From Tupaia tana (lineage: Eukaryota; Chordata; Mammalia; Scandentia; Tupaiidae), in NCBI GenBank assembly GCA_026018925.1, contig JAKSZU010000003.1, positions 185,473,505 to 185,537,504 on the forward strand: a stretch of 64,000 nt of DNA. The letters are read 5' to 3'. Positions 23,167 to 34,440 of this stretch are shown piece after piece. How positions within the stretch are numbered: position 1 is the first letter of the stretch; each line of letters opens with the position of its first letter. A program made the position numbers and the translations under genes. The notes beneath the pieces were generated by a model, which had not been told where the DNA came from, did not search any database, and worked only from the letters and a program-made list of their open reading frames with translations.

Positions 23167-23652
23167 CTCTCACGGGGCGGCACCAGCACACAATGTCTAG
23201 CCTTCAGTGTTTGGACTACAACTCCTTAGCACCACCCATGATAAAGCATATGAGTGTCGTAAAGCTCAGACAACCCAGAAGTGAACTGAGATGCAGGATT
23301 ATTTGTGGCTCTAGATTGAAGCAGAAAAGAGGATATGCACCAAGGACAAAATTACCCAAAACAGGGAGGACTTCTGAAGAGAGTGGAATCTAAAGGGCAG
23401 CACAGGGAAGAGAGTTCAGTTTCCACAGAACAGCCTCCTTCCAACTTAGCCACATCTCTTTTGAGAAATATCTGTGTCATGCAAGATGACTTTCCCTAAG
23501 TCTAGGATTATTGGTGCCCAGAAAGACCAAGAATAAGCAATGTTACTCACTTCTCAAATCTGGGATGCTTAAAGATTCTAAAGAAACTAAGCATTAGCAA
23601 CAGAAATCATCCCAGCAACCATCCTGTTCATTTCCATTATAAGGACCAAAGT

Positions 23653-23840
23653 AGGCAGCCAGATGGTGGCACAGCAGTTAACACAACACTTGTGAGGTTG
23701 GCCTACATGGCAAAGTTCCAGGCTCATATCTGGAAACTTCCGTGCACACGGCAGGCACACTGGCTGAAGCAGGGTGTGGATCATGATTTTAACAACCCTG
23801 TTAAGACTATCTGTCTCTATACCTCTCTCTCCACTCTGAA
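23653..23840 (+). mobile_element. Possible diverged tRNA-like SINE
   Basis: Head 'cagccagatggtggcacagc' with 'agttaacacaac', then 'cctacatggcaaagttccag', ending in TC-rich 'tctctatacctctctctcca' and running into purine repeats. A heavily mutated relative of the second-type SINEs, with the following purine tract as its expanded tail. Confidence 0.5.
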
Positions 23841-24008
23841 AGAGAGAAAGAGAGAGGGAGGGAGGGAGGGAGGAAGGGAGGGAGGGAGGGAGGGAGGGAG
23901 GGAGGGAGGGAGGGAGGAAGGAAGGAAGGAAGGAAGGAAGGAAGGAAGGAAGGAAGGAAAGGAAGGAAGGAATGAAAGAAAGAAAAGAAGGAAGGAAAGA
24001 GATAGCGG
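23838..24008 (+). repeat. Long GGGA/GGAA polypurine tract
   Basis: About 170 bp almost purely of purines: GAGA, then GGGA units, then GGAA units, then AAAGAAAG. The opposite strand gives an artefactual serine/leucine/proline-rich frame. Mirror symmetry is compatible with intramolecular triplex formation. Confidence 0.95.
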
Positions 24009-24297
24009 AAGGCAGGGAAGGTGGCTGGGAGAAATGAGAGATAAAGTTAAAAAAAGTGTTGTTTTGTTTTTTAAAAAAAAAGGACAAAACTAAAAGGAGG
24101 TAGCAAAAGAAAAGACTTATAAACATGCATACCTGCTAAAAATAACTTGTCACCAACTCAAAACAGAAGCAGAGGACTTTTAGGTATCAAGGCCTGGACT
24201 CTCATTTCTCTTATTCCAAAGTCATGTAACACACAGACTTTTATTCTTGGGTTTACTTTGACAGAAGGAAGCATCCATTCATCTTAGGCTATGTGTT

Positions 24298-24584
24298 AAA
24301 ATGAGGGGGACCAGCAGTTAGCGTAATGGCTATGTCGCTGGACTCCCACGTAGTCGACCGCGGTTCGAGTCCCGGACCCGGCGGCTTAAACTCACGCCGG
24401 GCGCGTGTGCGTGCGTGCCCAAGATCCCGAGAGGAGAATGGAGAAGAAGGGATTGCGGCGTGGCCATCCCCCCTGGGGGGTGATTTCCTGCTTTCTATCT
24501 CTCTGTCTCTCTCTGTTTGTCTGGCGAGCGCACGCGCCCTATAGCAAAAACCTCTCCAAAAAAAGAAAAAAAAAAAAAATGAGG
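24298..24584 (+). mobile_element. Youngest-looking tRNA-derived SINE (best consensus)
   Basis: Starts GGGACCAGCAGTTAGCGTAA at 24307. The A box TTAGCGTAATGG (24318-24329) and B box GGTTCGAGTCC (24362-24372) are intact, and the many CpGs are unmutated (CACGTAGTCGACCGCGG; GGCGAGCGCACGCGCC). It ends CCCTATAGCAAAAACCTCTCC then A-rich tail. Short duplication AAAATGAGG at 24298-24306 and 24576-24584. CpGs decay fast, so this is the most recent insertion in the window. Transcription would be by RNA polymerase III from the internal promoter, if active. Confidence 0.93.
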
Positions 24585-24599
24585 GAAGAGGGAGAAGAT

Positions 24600-25260
24600 A
24601 ATTTGAATTGTCTAGCAGGGAATGCAATGAGAGTTGGATACAGGGAAGGAAAAATATAAAAGAAGGATGAACTTGAAGGAAGTAAAGACTGAGGAGGAAA
24701 ATCAAGGGACAGGGAGTACCAGAAGTAAGGAGCCAAAACTAAACTCAATACAGGCAAGTACTATAGAAGACACTAAAGACCCAAGACACCAGAACAAGGA
24801 GGTTGGGAAGGAGGAAGGAAAGGAGAGAGAGAAATAAGTACAGTGTTCTCTAGATATAGACCAAATATCTGTCAGCAAACTAAGTGTTGTGTTGCAGAGA
24901 CAAAGCAAACAGTGCTCTGTCTTTGAGCACTAGGTGCATACTATTGAGAAAGAAAGTGAGAGACATGCTGTTGTAAACAGGAAATTATAAGATGGTGTAA
25001 TGACTGTGTTGGGGAAGGGAAAGTTGTAAAAGTAGGGCATCTAACTCAGCCTAGTTTAGTGAATTCTTTCCAGAACTGCCATCGACTAAAACAAAATCAA
25101 AAGAATGAGTGAACAGGAGCTAACCAAGATAAGATGGAGGAAGAACATTCCAGACAGCCAGACTTGCATGCCAGAGAATGCCTAGTCATTGGTGTGGAGG
25201 CCGTACATAACTATTTGTCTTCGATGATTCTGACTTGTGTTTGTTGTCCAAATGTAATTA
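24600..25260. other. Unique purine-rich DNA
   Basis: A/G-biased sequence from 24580 to 24840. Lysine/glutamate-rich frames reflect composition. No known element. Confidence 0.35.
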
Positions 25261-25275
25261 TCAATAACAAACTAT

Positions 25276-25543
25276 GAATAGACACTTTTTTTTTAAGAGA
25301 GAGATTTTTGCTATAGGGCACAGGCACTCATCAGAGAGACAGAAAGTGACAAATCACCCACTGGGGGTATGGCTACACGGCAATCCCTTCCCCTCCATTC
25401 TCCTCTCAGGGTCTTAGGCAAGCGTGCACACATGCCCAGCATGAGTTTTAAGTCACCGGGTCCAGAACTCGAACCTCAAGCGACTACGTGGGAGACCAGC
25501 AATGTAAACATTATGCCATCTGCTGGTCCCAAGAATGGACACT
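25276..25543 (-). mobile_element. Diverged tRNA-derived SINE
   Basis: Antisense copy with a short T-tail, 'gatttttgctatagggcaca', body, and head ending GCTGGTCCC at 25530. Flanking GAATAGACACT (25276-25286) and GAATGGACACT (25533-25543) are the target duplication. CpGs are mostly lost, so it is older than 24307. Confidence 0.88.
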
Positions 25544-25544
25544 C

Positions 25545-25896
25545 TTGGATAAGCTATGTGGTCTCTCTATTCTCTGGAAAAACTTGGAAGAAAAAGGAAC
25601 CTAAAGAGACCAAGACAGCAGCCATCTCTACCCTACCACCTGTTTTCTGTACCAGAGAAGGCTTACCCTGAGTTCCCAGAACCTAGGGAAGGTGTAGTGT
25701 GTTCCAGATGGGTAGGCTGGGCAGAATGAAGAGTGGCAAGTCAAATCAAGGGCAGGTCCTGTCAGTATAGTAAACAAAAAGCAAAAGTAAGACTAAAGGG
25801 ACAGACAAGTATCTCTGAGCGCTTGAACCAAGTGGAACAGCTAGACACCCAATTCTCCCAGAAAGTGTTTTAAAAGTGCTTCTAGGAAAAAAAAAG

Positions 25897-25934
<38 letters not shown>

Positions 25935-26890
25935 TTGATTATTGCTGACCACTTAGCAGTATTTTGACTTTTCATCTATATTATTTGGAGCAAACTTACA
26001 AGGGAATTTAATTTTAGAAAACAGACCAAAGAGAATAAGATCCAGAGTCCTTTCCCCAACAAATACATCACAGGTAGGGAGGCCGGAGAGGAGCTGAAGT
26101 TCCTAAAATGTTCTGTTGCCATCACAACAGAAGAGAATATAACCTCTTTATTACCAGGACAGTCAATTATATGAGTGCTCTTCAAAACCTAAGCCCTTTT
26201 GTGAGTTTGAGTTGATGAAACAATAATGAAAGAAAGACAATTCTTTTATCACCAGAAAATAAGTGTTAGGTTTTAAACAACATGTATGCAACTCAATGCC
26301 TGGGTGATACTTTTCAGTGACCATCAGCAGGCTTAAAAAAAGAATTCATGACAACCTGTTTAAAGCAACCAGGAGCCAGTCTCACTCTCAGCCTTCATGT
26401 GGATAAAAGGGACCTGAAGAGACTGAGACAGGATATCTCACTGAGGTACCCAGGTTTGTCCTGGATCATTGGTTCCTGCTAACTCTGCCCCTCAACCAAA
26501 GAGGAATCAGAGACTCTCTCATGCCTTTAGCACTTCTGTAAGCATCTCTTCTCCCCCATCCCAGGTACTCAGTGCCTACATGTTCCATTATGCTGGTTTT
26601 AGAGAGTTTCCAAACTACCTCCAGGATCACTGGAAAGGAGATCAGTGATAACCTGCACCAACAGCTATCCAAGTATCATAGTCCACTTAATTCTGATTTT
26701 GTCCTGTCCTTCATGAACATCTATATCTCAGTTAAGGTTCCAGGAGAGATTTGAACAGTTGGGTGTTCTTACAAAGAAATTTTGGTCAAAATAATCAATT
26801 ATGGATAACTGTTCACTCTAGTTAAATTGATACTCTATTAAATAGAAGATTCAAGACCAAGGCTAGGATTGAAGCAGGTGGTAGCATAAT
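25545..26890. other. Mostly unique DNA with a GA microsatellite
   Basis: GA dinucleotide run at about 25901-25931 after an A-rich stretch. The rest, including 26340-26760, has no recognised repeat or coding signature. Confidence 0.4.
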
Positions 26891-27190
26891 GAAAAGATGT
26901 GAAGGAGACCTCCATTCCTTACTGTTTATGCTTGAAATCTATGGATTTTTATAATATTGAAGCTCAAAAATAATTCAGAAGTCATCCAGGCAACCCATTT
27001 ATTTTACAGATAAAAAATTAAAGTCTAGGGATAAAGAAAAGATGTGAAGGAGACCTCTATTGCCTATTGTTTTGTCTATTGTTTATGCTTAAAATTTATG
27101 GAATCTTAGAATATTAAAGCTCAAAAATAATTTGGAAGATGTTTAGGCAACCCATTCATTTTACAGATAAAGAAACTGAAGTCTAGAGAG
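26891..27190 (+). repeat. Local tandem duplication, period about 145 bp
   Basis: Unit 1 (26891-27030) begins GAAAAGATGTGAAGGAGACC and ends AAAGTCTAGGG. Unit 2 (27036-27190) begins with the same 20 bases and ends GAAGTCTAGAG. Shared internal blocks include 'agctcaaaaataatt' and 'ggcaacccatt.attttacagata'. The arms differ by substitutions and a 'ttttgtctattg' insertion. Confidence 0.88.
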
Positions 27191-28500
27191 ATTAAGTTGC
27201 CAAAATGACATAGTTCTTTACAACAGAAGGATATTTGCTGCAATAGGAACACAATACTATAAGAAGTAGAGACACCTCCCAACCTTAGCTGTGTCTGATG
27301 ACTGTCTCTTTGTGACTTTGAAGCACAATTAAGTCAAAGGTCTAACATGTGGCCTTCAATATGCAGTCAAGAAGGAAAACATAGAAGCTGATGTTCAGAT
27401 GAAGAGGTGACCCAGGATTGAGTCATTCATTCTAGCATCTTTTAGAAATTTTTCCTATTTGGATCAAGATTATATTTTCCTCAGGGCTGTAAATTTTCTG
27501 GGGTAGAAGTAGAGGATTGGACCTGGTCATATATTCTGCTCCAAGAAAAAGAAAAAATTGTTTCTTATATCCATAGCAGATACTTTAGTAAAATCATCAA
27601 TTAGATGAACTTCATGCAACCAGCAAACATTTGTAGTTTGTGCTACATTGCAACATCAACTAGCATCATGATTAGAAAAGAGAGAAAAATGGAAAATGCA
27701 GAATAGAAAGCTAAAACAAACCAAAAAAAAAAAAAAAAAAAAAGGTTTTGTTTCTGAGTTTTTGTGAGACTTCACACTTATGACCCTTAATACAAAAAAC
27801 TAGGCCCATCTTCCAGACTGGAATCCCTTTTTGTATTCAAAGACACTCTAAGCAGTTCACCTTAAGAAAGTTACCATGGCAAACAGCAAGTTTACTGATG
27901 TAAAAATTACAAAATCATGACCAATCTAGCAGACATCTCAGAGAGAAGTTACAATCAAAGAAACATAGTCCAGAAAAAACAAAATGTATTTTCAAAATAC
28001 CTGCTTGTGTTTATTGAACACTGAGTGAGGACACAGCTCATGAAGTTCTTTTTCCTTCCTATCCACTTTATTCACACTGTTTCTCTAATCTGAACCCTTT
28101 GAAAAATCCTTCTACTGAATGCAGATAAAGTCTTTTATTTCTGTCATCACTATGGTTTTGGTGACATCTCACCTAGTCTTTGTTTTCAGCCCTAACATCT
28201 AGGCACCATCCTGTCCAATTGCCCTTGACTACCAATATCCAGATATCATTCCATTGAGATTGTACCAGATAATGGCCTGAGTGTTTACTACCAGCTACAC
28301 TCAAATCAGTTCTCCATTTTCTGGGAAACTCCAATTCTGACTAACAAGGACTTAATTCTCCATCACTAGAAGTTCTTTCCCAGCTGCCCTCTAGTCTCCT
28401 ATGCAAACAGATTGCAGTCCTATTCCTCGGGTTTCATTTAAATCCTAGGGTAAGAAATGTTTAACCTCAAGCTAAGATCCCTTCCACTTAGAAGATGTCT
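27191..28500. other. Unique DNA with an A-run
   Basis: No recognised gene. Contains a 21-A homopolymer at 27723-27743 flanked by 'aaaacaaacc' and 'ggttttgttt', which are partly complementary. Confidence 0.4.
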
Positions 28501-28509
28501 TCCTGGAGA

Positions 28510-28670
28510 GACTGTGCAGTGCTGTGGAAAGCTTGGCCTTTAGCCTCGTAAGGACCAGGATTTTAATCCCAGAAGTGTCGTACCTATAAAATCAGATTAA
28601 TAATATCGACCTTTTGGGGTTGTTGGAAGGATAAAATGATATAGTATATGTAAAATACTCAGCAAGGGTA
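28510..28670 (+). repeat. MIR SINE
   Basis: Sense MIR: 'gactgtgcagtgctgtggaa' head, 'ttaatcccag' B-box remnant, 'cctataaaatcagattaata', 'ttttggggttgttggaagga', 'taaaatgatatagtatatgt', 'aaaatactcagcaagg'. Nearly complete order. Confidence 0.8.
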
Positions 28671-29565
28671 TCAGTTATTTTTATTTTTCATTATCATCTT
28701 GGTCACCCCAGGGGCTGGTAGCTGCCCTGACTTTGCTCCCATTAATATCATTTATCAGTTGCAGTCTGCATCTCATCACCATAAACAGCCTCTCATCTCC
28801 CCTCTCAGGTGGCTCATGTATATGTTTCCTATCTCCCCTTGCTCCAGGCTCAGCATTTCCCATTTCAATCAGTGATGAATACGTGCCAGGGTCATGAAAA
28901 TCTGCCTGCATACCCCTACTCACAGGTAACCCTTGACAGTTATGCACCCACAAAAAGGAGGCTGTTTCCATCCCTTTTGCCCAAGGCTCATGGCACCTTG
29001 TGCCTTGGCCACTTAAGTTGCCTTGATTTTGAATGGAGGTTTGTTGAAGTCCTCATAGAGGATTCATCTGCAATTCCGTTATCAAGAGGCTTGTCTAGAA
29101 ATGACAATGGTAATGAAAAATATTAACTAGAACAACAAAACTCAATTTTTTAGCAGCCAAAATTATACCTTTTCATTAAAGTGAGGACCTGGAGAGAAAT
29201 ATATACATAATTAAACAGAATTATGATGAAAAATTTCAGATAACATCTTCCTGGTCAAAATAATCAAAAATGCAAACATCAGAGAAGGAAGTATGATCTT
29301 AAAGAATCTGGGGGAGCTGCTTTTGTCAGGCATTTGAATTGCTATCTCTTCCCACAACAGCAGTCTCCTCCTTACCACTCCTGAGAGACAACCTCTCATT
29401 CAGTGTCAAGAGCGGCATGTGACATTTCTGGCCTCCAGGAGAGATGTGTGGAAGTCAACAGCAACAAATAGAGTCCCATGAAAGAAATTCCAGGGAGCAA
29501 CATCCAGGCTTGCATGCCACCATCATACATTCCTCAGAACTTACCAGAGTTTGCTGCTGCATATT
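28671..29565. other. Unique non-coding DNA
   Basis: No recognised repeat. A 105-codon frame on + (28809-29126) and a 96-codon frame on - (28681-28971) overlap each other; neither resembles a known protein. Confidence 0.4.
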
Positions 29566-29569
29566 ATAT

Positions 29570-29945
29570 CAAGTCCTAACGACTTGACGTGATATCCAGG
29601 ATCCTCTCCAGGTCAACACAGGCTGGCTTTCCTCTTCTGTGCCCCACTGTTTCCCATTACCACCTTCCCTACTGGCTAAGCCAATTCCTTCCCCACACCA
29701 TACTCCTTCCCACCACCTCCCCTTTGTTCATGCAGTATGAACAAAGCCCTCACTGATGCTTCTCTTCTCCAAACTCTTACAGCACTGATGCCTTTATTTG
29801 CTCAAGGTTTATTACTATCCTCTCTTTAATTAGAGTAAGCATTTATTGAACACAGGGATGGGAACATTCAGATTTCCATATGCTACATAGCCCCTATCCC
29901 AAGGTTGGGTTCATAAGCATTCAATAAATGTACTGAACAGTTAAC
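29570..29945 (+). repeat. L2 LINE 3' end
   Basis: 'gcactgatgcctttatttgc', 'ggttgggttcataagcattc' and 'aataaatgtactgaacag' follow the end of ancient LINE2 (…agtaggtgctcaataaatgtt…). Confidence 0.5.
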
Positions 29946-30029
29946 TCTTTTCTGCGTAACCAGAGTTAAATGTAAAATAATTTATTTTCTGGCAATAGTG
30001 ACAGAAGAAAAAAAAGTCGGTGAGGAGGG

Positions 30030-30250
30030 AGAAGAACTGATATTTGATGAATACTGACTAGAAACTACACTGTGCTTTTCCTGTTTCATGAAATCTTTGT
30101 AATAATTCTATGAGATTGTGATATTCCATTTTATAGATTAAACAAACAAACAAAAAGTTCTGAGAAATTCTACCCAGGGTACACAATTTGATAATGATAG
30201 AACATAACTCAAACTTAAGTGAATATGACTCTACAACATGTGCTCATTCC
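30030..30250 (-). repeat. MIR SINE
   Basis: Antisense MIR: 'tttgatgaatactgactaga', 'aattctatgagattgtgata', 'ttccattttatagattaaac', 'acccagggtacacaatttga'. Confidence 0.65.
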
Positions 30251-30639
30251 AATCATTTTTACTTTCATCATCATTGTCATCATAGCCATGCTCACCTGTA
30301 AGGCCACTAAGCTAATAAGCTGCAAAAATACCTTTCATGGTTACTCCCTGTATCTTTACAGGCTAACCCTAACCCTAATCCTGAGAGACCCAAGGTAGAC
30401 AATAGGAAACACTAATCTCTTCATGACAAGGCACATGTCTTCATATTTTTCTTGACCCTCTACAAGTGTCCATCAAACCAGCAAAGAGCACTCAGTCAAA
30501 CAAGTCTCTGCCCCAAGTTGACATACTGATTCTTCTCCTATCTTTGACCAAATCACTAACCAAAGCAATGGCAATGACCTCAGTCATTCGAATACAAAAA
30601 CAACTAAAAGATAACATGAGGACATAGAGTGCTTGCCCT

Positions 30640-30780
30640 ACCACATCCAGCTGTATGTCTCTGGGTAAAGCTCTTCACTTCCCTGCTTTAGGACTCTCAT
30701 CAGTAACTTAGGATCCTTCGAGGTTCTACATAACAATGTAGTACTAAGTGTTAACTAAATGTTGGAAATTAAGTGAATAT
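30640..30780 (+). repeat. MIR SINE fragment
   Basis: 'gtctctgggtaaagctcttc', 'acttccctgctttaggactc', 'tcatcagtaac' in sense MIR core order. Confidence 0.5.
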
Positions 30781-30879
30781 GATTCCACAACTAAATTTTC
30801 ACATTAAAAAGCACATTCAGTCTTATTTCTCTTGGATAAACTAGCCAAATAATCAGTTATTTTTAAAGAACAATTTTTA

Positions 30880-30940
30880 TATTGTCATGACGCATTTTTA
30901 CATAGAAAAACAATGTCATGACTTTTCTGATGACCCAATA
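30880..30940. mobile_element. Mariner-like MITE, copy 2 (internal deletion)
   Basis: Right arm is intact: 'gtcatgacttttctgatgac' then CCAATA. The left arm reads TATTG directly followed by TCATGACGCATTTTT, lacking the bases between. A 61-bp derivative of the 84-bp element. Confidence 0.72.
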
Positions 30941-31047
30941 AAAGGATAATATAACTCTTGTATAAACATAACATTTGAAACAAATGTGTCAATATTGTAT
31001 TTAACCCATTAATTAATGAGGGAACCAATAAGATGTTAAGATGAGTT

Positions 31048-31626
31048 AAAAGAAAAATTCAGCTCTTTTCCTCCCTGGCTGCTTAAGGATATACCGCCAT
31101 CATGAATGACACAGTAACTATCCGAACCAGGAAATTCATGACCAACTGACTACTCCAGAAGAAACAAATGGTCATTGGTGTCCTTCATCCTGGGAAGGCA
31201 ACAGTACCTAAGACAGAAATTCAGGAAAAACTAGCAAAGATGTACAAGATCACACCAGATGTCATCTTTGTGTTTGAGTTCAGAACCCATTTTAGTGGTG
31301 TCAAGACAACTGGCTTTGGCATGATTTATGATTCTTTGGATTATGTGAAGAAAAATGAACCCAAACGTAGACTTGCAAGACACGGCCTTTATGGGAAGAA
31401 AAAAACGTAAAGAAAACAGAGAAAGGGGGAACACAAGAACAGAATGAAGAAAAGTCAGGGGGACTGCAGAGGCCAATGTTGGTGCTGACAAAAAGTGAGC
31501 TGGAGATTGGAGAACAGTCAAAGGAGTAAAGATTCTGCAATGACTATCTGCGGTGATTGTGTGGATTTTTCATGAGAGGATTAATAAACTAAAAAAAATG
31601 TTCACATAAAAAAAAGAAAAATTCAG
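31048..31626 (+). pseudogene. RPS24 (pseudogene): Processed pseudogene of ribosomal protein S24
   Basis: A retroposed RPS24 mRNA copy. It has no introns, begins at 31063 with CTCTTTTCCT (the 5'-TOP start of ribosomal-protein mRNAs), has the start ATG at 31102 (MNDTVTIRTRKFMTN), and ends after AATAAA (31583-31588) in an A-rich tail. A perfect 15-bp target duplication, AAAAGAAAAATTCAG, flanks it (31048-31062 and 31612-31626). The protein is part of the 40S subunit. This copy is dead: TGA at 31147-31149 replaces an arginine codon 16, TAA at 31408-31410 ends the open stretch that encodes [20 protein letters not shown], and an extra A near 31450 shifts the frame. The start-to-tail completeness shows full-length L1-mediated retroposition. 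Confidence 0.97.
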
Positions 31627-31897
31627 AGAACACACACACATATAATCAGGAATACTGAAATGATTTTACAAATAGATGTGATCAATATTCACATGGCAAT
31701 AATCAACTGCATCTTTTGGGAAATGTTTTACTTGCATTTTTATAGAAAAGAGTCATTTGCATTACACTTAGTATGCTATGATTCACAGAGATTAAAAAAT
31801 AGCTCAAAGATGACTAGAGGAGTATACCACCACAAAACCAGATATCCCAGATAGACAGATGGATTTGCTGGACAACACCTAAAGTTTATAGAGTATC

Positions 31898-31923
31898 TTT
31901 TTTTTTTTTTTTTTTTTTTTTTT
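31898..31923 (+). repeat. Poly(T) run of 26
   Basis: Homopolymer with no recognisable SINE body next to it. A short MIR-like 'tttcatctgtaaaatataaa' follows at 31948. Confidence 0.9.
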
Positions 31924-31999
31924 GGTAACTATTGCGAAGTCTCTGGTTTCATCTGTAAAATATAAAAGACCAGGTCATTGGTTTTGTAGGTCATATCCT

Positions 32000-32955
32000 G
32001 GTCTCTGAGTCCACTTTTACAAAGCTTTTTTGACATCAAGCTCTAAAGTCAATGTCATGGCACCAACTGTGGAACTTGAGTCAGGCAGAGATTTAACTAA
32101 GCCCTGTTTACAGTTTCCTTTTGTGTCCTTCTCTGAGAAAATTAAATTAACACAGTGACCCAATGACATTATCCCTCTTCCTGGAGTACCAGCAATGTGC
32201 CAGGACTGCCTGAGAGCCAAATAAGTAAGAAATCTCACCATCTGTTTTCAAGTCAGGAATTTCCACAGTTTTGTTTCCTGATTGAGTATATTGCCTTTAA
32301 AGTCCCAAAATAATCAATTCTGACAAGAAAGATTCAGATATGCTTTTCAAATTATAAAAACACGTACAACACACACAAATTTTCTGACAACCTGATAAAA
32401 TAAGAAAGTGAATTGCCAGCTTGTTATTTTTAACTTATTTGTTTTCTTCAAGAAAGCCTGCTTGTTATGCAGGGAACCTCTGACCCAAGTGCCTTGCAAA
32501 CAAGCACAGGACATTATAAAGCCCTGTCTTCACCATGGCAACATGGAGCCCCCTCTGTAGTGAGCTAGAACTACATGCAGTTCACGTTTAAGGCTGAGGT
32601 AGGGATGTTGAAGGGGTTGAGATAAGGTCATGTAAGGAGGCATCCACAATTGGTTGCAAACAGTGCTACCCACATGCAGATGAGATGTTTCCCCTTATTG
32701 TCCTTCATTATGTGCATACTGCTACTATCCCAAAATTTGTTCCCAACTGAACTCAATGTCTTCTAGAGATCTATACAGGGCACAAAAATTCTGAACCAAT
32801 GGATTCCACAGCAATATTCAAGGACTCGCTGAGCCCACATGCACCACTGCATTAATCAAAGAACTAGTTTACAGCCATTTTCCACCTTTTTCTGCTCAGA
32901 CTCCCCAGCCCTCATTCCTACACCCTGGATACCAGAACTCTCCTGCTGCCAAATT
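32000..32955. other. Unique non-coding DNA
   Basis: No recognised gene or repeat over nearly 1 kb. Confidence 0.4.
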
Positions 32956-32959
32956 AATG

Positions 32960-33120
32960 TCCTTTCTCTCCTCATATTATTCAACAATTTAATAAAAATT
33001 TATGAAACACCTACTTTCTTACAAGCCTTGTACTTAAAATTCAGGGTTTGGTGATAAACAGAACAGATACAGTCCCATATCTCTTATGAAGTACAGAGTT
33101 CAGTGAAACACATGGATCTT
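32960..33120. repeat. Ancient dispersed repeat fragment, class unresolved
   Basis: 'atgaaacacctactttctta' and 'ggtgataaacagaacagata' match the order of the 4890-5290 family. Confidence 0.35.
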
Positions 33121-34115
33121 ATGCCGATAGAGAAAGAAGCCATTTTAGCACATAATTTCACCCTGAAATGGTGGGACCTAATCTGACCCTGACATCAAAA
33201 AATGCTTCTGTGATGGATTTTCCTCTTGAACAAAATATGTCCCTCCATCTCCCGCAATTTCTTGTTGTGACTTTCCCCTATAGAGTTAGAGGCATTTGAT
33301 GTTCTTAAAAAAGAATAAAATTTTTATACGAAGAATACATAGATGAAGAAACAGTCCATTCACAGCTTTGAGTTTCAAAATAGACTTAAATCTGCTTTCA
33401 GAGCAAACTGGCTTGAAAGCCAAAGCTTTCATTGGCAAGTTCTGGGTTTCTTGAGATATAAAAGAGTGGTTTTAGTTCTAAAAGCCCAGACTTGGGTCAA
33501 TCACAAAATGTTAAAGAAACCAGAATATCAGATTATTCCATCACAATTCTTCAAAATGAGGATAGTTAAGTTCATTTATATAGTTACACTACCTCCAGGG
33601 ATTAGATATGTGCTGTCTTCTCCAGGAAAAGCTGCATGTTAGCAGAGGTTGGGTGGTGGACGGCCTCACCGTGAGAAGTATGAGGACATAGCTGGTTCTC
33701 TCTTAATAATATCCCATGGCCAGACAAGATGGCATACCTTGATAAAAATGAGGAGAATTGTCATAATCAGAGATGAGCTAAAAAGCAGCCACAGAAACAG
33801 ACATTGCATGGCTAGAGACCAAGGACATGATACCTTTCCAAATGCCTTGACAACTTATAAGTAACCCCCACTAATTAGCTGCATTCTCATCGAGACCCAA
33901 AGGTGAAGTAAATATTTGACTGACTGAATTTAATTTTAGAATTACAGAGAAAATCCTGAAGCAATTGGGTTTACTAGTTTAACAAGATGGTGGGTCTTTT
34001 TCCTGCCATTAGACAAAACAGGGTTTAAAAGTGAGATAGTTTAAATGCAGAACATATTCTATCCTCTGTTGCACACTTTAGTTTCATGGGTTAAACACAG
34101 AACATCTGCCATGCT
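33121..34115. other. Unique non-coding DNA
   Basis: A 99-codon frame (33343-33642) and a 71-codon frame (33649-33864) lie here. Neither shows a known domain, signal peptide or exon context, so I do not call a gene. Confidence 0.4.
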
Positions 34116-34119
34116 TCTC

Positions 34120-34440
34120 TGAAGTAACAGTTTAAGTGGGGGTACATTTAGTGAGCAGGTACTTGACAGGGCAGTCAAACATTCTGAAAGGGAACAGCAC
34201 ACATGATGCCAAGGCCATGAATCCATGTAGGATTTGCTTAGCCTAATGAATTCAAGATCAGTGTGTCCAGAAAAGGGTGAAGTAATATGGTATTAGATAG
34301 TGTCCATGTCAGTTGCAGGTTTCTGGCTAAGGGATTTGGATTTCATCTTCAGAGCAAGCAGTGTGGAGGCACTAAAGGGTTGTAAACAAGACAGTTACAT
34401 CCATTAGATTTATGTTTTCACATAAAAATCATTCACTGAT
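34120..34440. repeat. Ancient dispersed repeat fragment, class unresolved
   Basis: 'gatttggatttcatcttcag', 'ggcactaaagggttgtaaac', 'aagacagttacatcc' resemble the far part of the old family also seen near 20650. Confidence 0.35.

Noticed and set aside
23587-24126. 179-codon frame on the minus strand rich in Ser/Leu/Pro
   Set aside because: Most of it translates the polypurine tract; the rest has no domain.
24307-24380. Functional tRNA gene
   Set aside because: A and B boxes are present but the tRNA-like region continues into a SINE body and poly(A) with target duplication; no proper acceptor stem seen.
24289-24705. 138-codon frame with RARALARQTERDREIE
   Set aside because: Antisense translation of the young SINE; the same peptide appears at every SINE copy.
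31168-31410. 80-codon RPS24-like open frame as a functional short gene
   Set aside because: It is an internal piece between two stops of a processed pseudogene with poly(A) tail and target duplication.
33343-33864. Two successive frames of 99 and 71 codons
   Set aside because: No domain or splice support; lengths are within chance expectation for a 64-kb window.
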